The position numbers and the translations under genes are program-made. This document shows positions 6,301 through 10,508 of a stretch of 10,508 nt of DNA, in pieces. Source of the stretch: Desulfobacteraceae bacterium (GTDB taxonomy: Bacteria; Desulfobacterota; Desulfobacteria; Desulfobacterales; Desulfosalsimonadaceae); the NCBI GenBank assembly GCA_003551985.1, contig PUOB01000339.1, forward strand, positions 1-10,508. The letters are read 5' to 3'. Numbering within the stretch: position 1 is the first letter of the stretch; the number at the start of each line of letters is the position of its first letter. Below the pieces are notes generated by a model that worked only from the letters and a program-made list of their open reading frames with translations, was not told where the DNA came from and did not search any database.

Positions 6301-7674
6301 AAAGAGGCCGCTGAAAGTATCGACCGTTACCTCAGTGGTGTGGATTTGCATGAAGGCAGGGCCAAGCAATGGACGGTGGCAAGCCCGGAAACACCGTCTG
6401 AAGCCAACGGTGATATCCCTCGTATCGTCCGGAAGCGCCGGTCGGTGCCTGAGCGGCTTGCCCCGGAAGACAGCACGGACAATTTCCGGGAGGTATGCGG
6501 GTCATACACCGGGGAGCAGGCTTTGAGCGAGACCTCCCGCTGCCTTCAATGCGCCGTGTGCGCCGAATGCTACGAGTGCGTCAAGGTTTGCGCGCCCAAT
6601 GCGATTGAGCATGGCATGCAGGCCGAATACCGGGAGCTCAAGGCGGGAAGCGTTATTATCGCCACAGGGTTCGATGTCATGGATCCGAAACCGATAAAAC
6701 CGTATGGATATGGCAAATACGCCAACGTATTTACCAGTCTCGAGTTTGAACGCCTGAACAATGCCACCGGCCCGACGGGCGGGGAGATTCTCATAAAAAA
6801 CCGCAGCGGGGAATTTGACAGAAAGCCTGAAAGCGTGGCCCTGATTCACTGCGTAGGGAGCCGGGATGTTCGTTATCATGACTACTGCTCCCGGGTATGC
6901 TGTATGTATGCCCTTAAATACAGCCGCCTGATCCGGGAAAAAGTGGGGCCGGAAGCCGGGATATATGATTTTTATTTGGATATGCGGTGTTTTGGCAAGG
7001 GGTATGAAGAATTCTATCGCCGGTGTCAGGAAGAAGGCGTGATGTTTTACAGGAGTAAACCGGCCGAGATCGTTCGCGGAAAAAACCTTCCGGGTGAAGC
7101 CGGCAAACTCGTTATCGTCGGAGAGGACACGCTTTTAAACCGGATGTGCCGGATTCCCGTAGACATGGTGGTTTTGTGCACGGCCATGGAACCCCGGGCG
7201 GATGCCTTTGACGTAGCGCGGATGTTTGGCATCGGCCGGGGGGATGACGGATTCTTTTCCGAAACCAACAACAAGATCGCCCCTCTGGATACACAGGCCG
7301 CCGGGATTTTCCTGGCGGGGGCATGCCAGTCGCCAAAGGACATTCCCGACACTGTGGCCCAGGCTTCCGGGGCAGCCGGCCGGGCCCTCGAGTTGAGTAT
7401 GCGGGGGAGCGTGGAGATCCCCTACACCATGGCATGGATCGACCCGGAAACATGCGAGGGCTGTGGAACCTGCTTCAGCCTCTGCGAATACGAAGCCATC
7501 GTATATGACCAGAGGCGGCGGGTAGCCGTGGTAAATCCGGCGGTATGCAAGGGCTGCGGCGCCTGTGTGACGGAATGCCCCAGCGGCGCCCTCCATGTCT
7601 GGCAATTCCGGGAGAATCGTATTTTTACCGAATACGATGCGATAGAAACCGGGCTGCAGGCAACCGGCACCTAA
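3355..7674 (+). CDS. REC-REC-HdrA/GltD fusion: receiver-linked flavin/iron-sulfur oxidoreductase
   Basis: A 1439-residue protein. REC1 (~15-135) has acceptor Asp66 (LLVADLRLPDMDG), ITGY and DYLSKPF; an Ala/Glu/Pro-rich linker leads to REC2 (~160-280) with Asp211, ITGY and DYLAKPF. Both receivers look competent. An HdrA-type N-terminal domain (~298-435) follows, then FAD Rossmann motif GGGIAG (444-449), LDCAACIGTP (Cys488/491) and a ferredoxin motif with Cys540/543/546/550. A GltD/NfnB-like module is inserted next: Cys590/594 and 629/633/637/641, FAD motif GSGPAG (686-691), NAD(P)H motif GGGNVA (817-822) with YRRTR (841-845), and RCLQC (1063/1066). HdrA then resumes with Cys1069/1072/1075/1079, CVGSRD and YCSRVCCMYA, and two C-terminal [4Fe-4S] motifs (Cys1367-1377 and 1398-1408). 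HdrA proteins are electron-transfer hubs that can bifurcate; HdrA-GltD fusions in sulfate reducers have been called HdrL, as I recall. No HdrB/C or MvhD partner is visible here. Substrates are unknown. Confidence 0.93.
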   Translation: MSRQSEDTTHSSPEPRHILLMEDDATVAKGLKLVLDEEGYGVDVATTGQGALDSAGQKSFDLLVADLRLPDMDGMEVIRQVKQTRPETGVIVITGYANVHTAVDAMKTGAFDYLSKPFTEADFLGRVAAAMQKRKQRDGKEAVAPDEAAPEEPGETADAGLRVLVVEDEPSVANGIRMILNEQGFDTEIAGTGEAGINMITDAHFDLLVIDLRLPDMDGKQVIRQAAQQLPGTPVIVITGYVSVPSAVDALRMNVSDYLAKPFTEEAFMNTVGKALKKNGNARNGGQLIDAVAEAAASIRTGFYICRGGEDLAKTIDIDDIVRFAGEQAGVVVARDHPYLCRDTGLALIKNDIEEMALNRVVVAACAPDSYERAFRDACQEAGLKPGHFQMVPVREQVSWVAQDAGEAAVKTRTLVAAAIYRVQYHHIHPPRKAAVSPDVLVVGGGIAGMTAALDVARSGTRVYLVEKSATIGGHMLQYDKTFPTLDCAACIGTPVMVEVGQHPKIEVMTLSEVTTITGHVGNYTVSVRRNPRYIKEDVCTGCGECEKVCPVERPSEWDAGLKQQSAIYRSFPQAVPIAYAIDKQGKSPCKAACPAHVSVQGFIALMKRGKYAEALTLFRQDNPFPGVCGRVCHHPCEDACSRQEYDQPLAIRDLHRFLFDWENSGNELFLPAKAETRDEKIAIIGSGPAGLATGYFLAKKGYASTVFEKLSVAGGWMAAGIPDYRLPKDILVREIDIIRKMGVEIKTGVTFGRDVTFRTLAEAGYSAVFMGTGLQAGTRLGIENEDAPGVFQGIDFLRDIALGKDVYKGRKAVVIGGGNVALDCARTLVRKGFERVAIMYRRTRGDMPAHEIEIADTESEGVEFIYQAAPGRILLDGPGKPSGRITGLEYLAMAPGEPDETGRRAPIPVRGSETIIQCDTIIPAVGQMPDITDIRGEKIPMTRWGKFDADPVTLQTPMKWVFAGGDALYGPKTVADAVACGKEAAESIDRYLSGVDLHEGRAKQWTVASPETPSEANGDIPRIVRKRRSVPERLAPEDSTDNFREVCGSYTGEQALSETSRCLQCAVCAECYECVKVCAPNAIEHGMQAEYRELKAGSVIIATGFDVMDPKPIKPYGYGKYANVFTSLEFERLNNATGPTGGEILIKNRSGEFDRKPESVALIHCVGSRDVRYHDYCSRVCCMYALKYSRLIREKVGPEAGIYDFYLDMRCFGKGYEEFYRRCQEEGVMFYRSKPAEIVRGKNLPGEAGKLVIVGEDTLLNRMCRIPVDMVVLCTAMEPRADAFDVARMFGIGRGDDGFFSETNNKIAPLDTQAAGIFLAGACQSPKDIPDTVAQASGAAGRALELSMRGSVEIPYTMAWIDPETCEGCGTCFSLCEYEAIVYDQRRRVAVVNPAVCKGCGACVTECPSGALHVWQFRENRIFTEYDAIETGLQATGT

Positions 7675-7707
7675 TAACCCCACTTCATCAACCATGGAGA
7701 AAAGGCC

Positions 7708-9066
7708 GTGAATTTTTTCAATCAAATCGCATCTGCCAATTCCGCGGGCCATCCCGAAGTCCTCGTGATGGAGGATGAATCACTCCTGGCACAGGGCCTT
7801 CAAATGGTGCTCAGGGAAGAAGGGTACGGCGTGGATCTGGCTGCAACCGGAGAAGATGCTCTCGATACAATGCGCCGGAAAGGGTATGACCTTCTCGTGG
7901 CGGATCTGCAACTGCCGGACATGGATGGGATTGAGGTGATCAAGCGGTTAAAAAACGAAAACCCCGATACCGGGGTGATCGTCATTACAGGGTACCCCAG
8001 CGTGTCTTCGGCATTGGAGGCCTTCAAAACGGGGGTGTTTGATTATCTTGCCAAGCCGTTGACGGAAGATGATTTCGTTGCCGCCGTAAACAAGGCGATT
8101 CAGGAGAAAAAACCGCATTCCGGGGATCAGAAACTGCTCCGGCAAAAAGACGTGATGCGCGTTTTGCGAACCACCGGGGACCCACCGGCGGTCTCCGGTG
8201 CGGATAATGCCATTGAAAGCCTTGGCGAGGATGCCGCAAATGCCGGGTTGTCCCGTTCCCCGGCGTTTTCCGGGACAAATGGAATATCCCCGGATCAAGC
8301 GGCGCCGCAGGAATCCGGAACAACGGCGCAGGCATTCACCGACATGCCGCAGCTGCTTCACCAGGATAAAATGATATCCATGGGCCGACTGGCCGCCAGC
8401 GTTGTCCATGAAATCAACAATCCCTTGAGCGGCATCCTGAATTATATCCGGCTAATGATAAAGATCATGCGCCGAAGCGCATCCCTCACACCGGAAGAAG
8501 CGGAAAAATTCCAACGGTATCTGATCCTGGTTGAGGAGGAGGTCGATCGCTGTTCGTCTATCGTTTCAAACCTGCTGGCTTTTTCGAGAAAGTCTGAAAT
8601 GCAATACAGCGGCGTCAATATCTCTGAGCTCCTGGAAAAATGCATCATGCTCAGCGCCCACAAACTCGAACTGGAACACATTACACGCAACACCCGCGTG
8701 GATAAGGATATACCCATGGCATGGGGAGACTTCAACCAAATCCAGCAATGCGTTATCAACCTGATCTTCAATGCCATCGATGCCATGGACAAGGGCGGTA
8801 CCCTTACGCTGGCAGCGCGCTATGACAACGGGGCGGACATGGTGGAGATCGCAATCGGAGATGACGGTCGAGGCATTCCCGAAGAAGAGCGGCGAAATAT
8901 TTTTGAACCGTTTTTTACAACTAAAACAGACGGCAGAGGGCTTGGGCTTGGCCTTTCAACGGTTCATCAAATCATTGAGCAGCATAACGGGGAAATCGAT
9001 GTTGACAGCGAACCGGGAAAGGGCACAACATTTACCATCCGGCTGCCGGCGGCACAAACAGTTTGA
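7708..9066 (+). CDS. Histidine kinase with N-terminal receiver domain
   Basis: A 452-residue soluble protein. The REC domain (~15-135) has acidic residues in VMEDES, acceptor Asp66 ([13 protein letters not shown]), ITGY and DYLAKPL. A linker of about 80 residues (~137-220, Gly/Ala/Ser/Pro-rich) shows no PAS, GAF or membrane segment. HisKA follows with [17 protein letters not shown], acceptor His234, then HATPase with Asn351/355 N-box, DDGRGIP at 385-391, FEPFFTTK and GLGLGLS. Translation starts at GTG 7708, with GGAG at 7696-7699 eight bases upstream; an ATG at 7694 is out of frame and stops after five codons. The gene lies 33 bases after the HdrA fusion and is surely co-transcribed. With only a receiver as input, it probably takes phosphate or a signal from another kinase or docks with the HdrA-fused receivers (inference). 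Its receiver is similar at DNA level to those of the upstream gene. Confidence 0.93.
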   Translation: MNFFNQIASANSAGHPEVLVMEDESLLAQGLQMVLREEGYGVDLAATGEDALDTMRRKGYDLLVADLQLPDMDGIEVIKRLKNENPDTGVIVITGYPSVSSALEAFKTGVFDYLAKPLTEDDFVAAVNKAIQEKKPHSGDQKLLRQKDVMRVLRTTGDPPAVSGADNAIESLGEDAANAGLSRSPAFSGTNGISPDQAAPQESGTTAQAFTDMPQLLHQDKMISMGRLAASVVHEINNPLSGILNYIRLMIKIMRRSASLTPEEAEKFQRYLILVEEEVDRCSSIVSNLLAFSRKSEMQYSGVNISELLEKCIMLSAHKLELEHITRNTRVDKDIPMAWGDFNQIQQCVINLIFNAIDAMDKGGTLTLAARYDNGADMVEIAIGDDGRGIPEEERRNIFEPFFTTKTDGRGLGLGLSTVHQIIEQHNGEIDVDSEPGKGTTFTIRLPAAQTV

Positions 9067-9124
9067 CAGAAATACACATTGATAGTCTCGACCCCAGGCT
9101 TGTCAAACTTTTCAGAACCGTAGA

Positions 9125-9175
9125 AGGGGCGAATAATCATTCGCCCGCCATAAGGGCGAATGATTATTCGCCCCT
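9125..9175. repeat. 22-bp perfect inverted repeat built from two smaller hairpins (REP-like)
   Basis: The arms at 9125-9146 and 9154-9175 are exact reverse complements with a 7-base loop (GCCATAA). Each arm is itself a hairpin: GGGCGAAT and ATTCGCCC around a 4-base loop. So it can fold as one long stem or as two tandem stems. The outer flanks are GTAG on the left and CTAC on the right. This nested design is typical of REP/BIME-like repeats. It also shares AGGGGCG-ATAAT with the palindrome at 3065-3086. Confidence 0.8.
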
Positions 9176-9210
9176 ACAAAGAACCCGTCGTGAATCGGGA
9201 GACAAAAGCC

Positions 9211-9254
9211 GACTTTTTACGAGACTGTCAACATTGATGGCGTTGTAAAAAGTC
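9211..9254. repeat. Imperfect 21-bp palindrome with GACTTTTTAC / GTAAAAAGTC ends
   Basis: Perfect 10-base ends GACTTTTTAC (9211-9220) and GTAAAAAGTC (9245-9254) are continued inward by an imperfect stem closing at GTCAA-CA-TTGAT, with a two-base loop at 9232-9233. About 19 of 21 positions pair if G-T wobbles are allowed. I associate elements with these ends with dispersed repeats in Desulfobacterota, from memory only. Confidence 0.7.
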
Positions 9255-9353
9255 CCATCTACTGCGTTGCAGCAATTTTTCATCCGCCGGGCATACGACT
9301 TGTATGCCTTCGCATATGAAAAATTACTGCGCCTTGTATATGGAACGTTTAAC
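9245..9353. repeat. ~109-base imperfect palindrome (MITE/REP-like), sharing an arm with the preceding repeat
   Basis: The left half from GTAAAAAGTCCCAT (9245) is matched by the reverse complement of the right half ending ATGGAACGTTTAAC (9340-9353). The middle arms 9269-9283 and 9316-9330 match at 14 of 15 positions, and the core GGCATAC (9290-9296) and GTATGCC (9302-9308) pair perfectly around GACTT. There is no coding capacity. The size and terminal symmetry fit a non-autonomous mobile or REP-like element. On the minus strand it lies directly downstream of the diguanylate cyclase gene and could act in 3'-end formation. Confidence 0.65.
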
Positions 9354-9381
9354 TTAGCCATCTGTTCCTTCTCTTGTGACT

Positions 9382-10503
9382 TTATGAAAATTCCCGGCTG
9401 ATAACCGTTTCCGGCAATTCGACCTCCACCCGGTCCCGGCCGTTGGCCTTGGCCCGGTAGAGGGCCTTGTCGGCCCTGAATATCATGTCGTCAATGGCTT
9501 CAACCGGCCGGTACGCCGTGACCCCGATTGAAATCGTTAGACCGAATGAATCCGGAAAGCCCGGGAATTTTATGTGGTTCATGCCACTGTGAATTTTTTG
9601 GGCGCATTTTGTGGCGCCGGCAATATCGGTGTCAATCATGATAACAATGAACTCTTCGCCGCCGCACCGGGCGATGATGTCGGACTCCCGGATCCGGTTA
9701 CTGATTTCATTGACCACGTGTTTTAAAACCTCGTCTCCCTTCTGATGCCCGAACGTGTCATTCACCTGCTTGAAATGGTCCAGGTCTAAAACAGCGATGG
9801 AAAACGGTATGTCGGTTCGATCGGCAATGCTTTTGGCCCGCTGCAGCTCCTGGTGCATGTGACGGCGGTTGTAGGCCTGGGTCAGGTCGTCGTGTGTGGC
9901 GAGATCCTCAATGGTCTTCAAAGCATGGTTCAGTTCATGGTTGGCTGCGGAAAGCCGGTTTCTGAGGGAGCTGATGTAGCTGCCCACCAGGGAAAACCAG
10001 AATAAAACAGTGCCGAATATGAACAGTTGAAGAATTTCAATGCGGGCATCCATTTGCTCCGGATGGTTGTGAAAAAGCAATAATACGAGCAGGGCGTAGC
10101 TGCAGAACGTGAACAGGGCGAAGCTCAAAAATTCCCGCAGGCTGAACCGGAATACACCGAATATAAACGTCATGAAATAGATCAGCAGAAACAGGGCGCG
10201 AATTTCGTCCGTGAAGTAAATAAGAACCAGAGCCCCGAGGGTCGCAGCAACCATCTGGGGGACGGTCAGGCTCGGGTCGGGGAATTGTTTATTTAAACCG
10301 GTGCGGAAAAGAATGTAGAATATAACATTGATAACAATGAGGCCGCCGTAAAGAATCGCCGTCCAACCGACTGACAGGCGGATGAGACCCAGGTAATGGC
10401 TGTAGAGTATCAGGATCAACCATAACCCATAGGCGGCAAGGGCTATAAAAAACCGCCTGATGCGCAGTGCCTGTGCGGGATCGTCTCTGGGTATAACGGT
10501 CAT
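9382..10503 (-). CDS. Six-helix membrane GGDEF diguanylate cyclase
   Basis: The 373-residue protein has about six hydrophobic helices (roughly residues 16-38, 45-66, 83-101, 105-122, 126-146, 158-181), then a short coiled coil (AANHELNHALKTIEDLA) and a GGDEF domain from ATHDDLTQAYNRR (~204) to the C-terminus. The active-site motif is GGEEF at 281-285, and the product-inhibition I-site RESD (272-275) sits exactly five residues before it, so the cyclase should make cyclic di-GMP and be feedback-inhibited. The closing ADKALYRAKANGRDRV is canonical. The N-terminal membrane domain has no long periplasmic loop, so it probably senses something within the membrane or through short loops; no named sensor family is recognised. 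It is transcribed towards the kinase operon and separated from it by palindromes, so a functional link is not indicated. The upstream region is cut off by the window end. Confidence 0.93.
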   Translation of the reverse strand: MTVIPRDDPAQALRIRRFFIALAAYGLWLILILYSHYLGLIRLSVGWTAILYGGLIVINVIFYILFRTGLNKQFPDPSLTVPQMVAATLGALVLIYFTDEIRALFLLIYFMTFIFGVFRFSLREFLSFALFTFCSYALLVLLLFHNHPEQMDARIEILQLFIFGTVLFWFSLVGSYISSLRNRLSAANHELNHALKTIEDLATHDDLTQAYNRRHMHQELQRAKSIADRTDIPFSIAVLDLDHFKQVNDTFGHQKGDEVLKHVVNEISNRIRESDIIARCGGEEFIVIMIDTDIAGATKCAQKIHSGMNHIKFPGFPDSFGLTISIGVTAYRPVEAIDDMIFRADKALYRAKANGRDRVEVELPETVISREFS

Positions 10504-10508
10504 GGAAT

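Larger units (their letters stand above)
9067..9381. other. Convergent intergenic region occupied by palindromic repeats
   Basis: No gene is credible in this 315-base gap between two convergent genes. Bases 9125-9353 are almost entirely made of three consecutive palindromes, two of which share an arm. Short open frames that cross the region are by-products of the repeats. The repeats could serve as transcription barriers from both sides, though none ends in a classical T-tract on the + strand. Confidence 0.7.

Noticed and set aside
7694..7711. ATG-started mini-ORF just before the REC-kinase
   Set aside because: Five codons then stop, overlapping the GTG start. It is probably a by-product of the ribosome binding site context, with no conserved leader-peptide feature.
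7135..7752. 205-codon minus-strand open frame across the end of the fusion gene
   Set aside because: It is antisense to the conserved C-terminal ferredoxin motifs and has no plausible product.
9125..9353. Possible CRISPR array
   Set aside because: The repeats are inverted, not direct, of differing sequence and length, and there are no regular spacers.
9063..9361. Short open frames (+ 9063-9248 and - 9164-9361) in the convergent intergenic region
   Set aside because: Both consist largely of palindromic repeat sequence, lack a good ribosome binding site and resemble no protein.

Overview
The window looks like chromosomal DNA of an anaerobic, probably sulfate-reducing member of the Desulfobacterota (Desulfobacteraceae/Desulfosarcinaceae-like). 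The inference rests on gene content: a MinD-type Fe-S cluster ATPase, an HdrA-type flavin/iron-sulfur oxidoreductase carrying a GltD-like NAD(P)H module, sigma-54 regulators, and palindromic intergenic repeats of a kind I associate with that phylum. No 16S or other marker is present, so the placement is not proven.

Layout: (1) 2-376 +, the C-terminal end of a MinD-superfamily ATPase, overlapping or abutting (2) 373-1593 +, a GAF-domain sensor histidine kinase, then (3) 1629-3035 +, an NtrC-type sigma-54 activator. These three form one operon-like block. (4) 3036-3354 is an intergenic control region with a perfect palindrome, a full-consensus IHF-type site, and a -24/-12 sigma-54 promoter with correct spacing. 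(5) 3355-7674 + encodes a 1439-residue protein with two intact receiver (REC) domains fused to an HdrA-like oxidoreductase, which itself has a GltD/NfnB-like flavoprotein spliced into its inserted ferredoxin. (6) 7708-9066 + encodes a histidine kinase with an N-terminal REC domain and no recognisable PAS/GAF input domain. (7) 9067-9381 is a convergent intergenic region filled with palindromes. (8) 9382-10503 - encodes a six-helix membrane GGDEF diguanylate cyclase with an intact active site and inhibitory site.

How the parts may work together (inference): the GAF kinase and NtrC-type regulator would switch on the sigma-54 promoter 3' of the regulator gene and so make the REC-REC-HdrA-GltD enzyme and the REC-kinase. 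The receivers on the enzyme could be phosphorylated by one or both kinases, which would make this a phosphorylation-gated electron-transfer (possibly bifurcating) oxidoreductase. Alternatively, the enzyme may act as a redox sensor that reports through its receivers. The REC domains and a linker segment of genes 5 and 6 are similar at the DNA level, so the pair appears to have evolved together by domain duplication. The REC-REC-HdrA-GltD protein and its dedicated two-component circuit are the most unusual content of the window.
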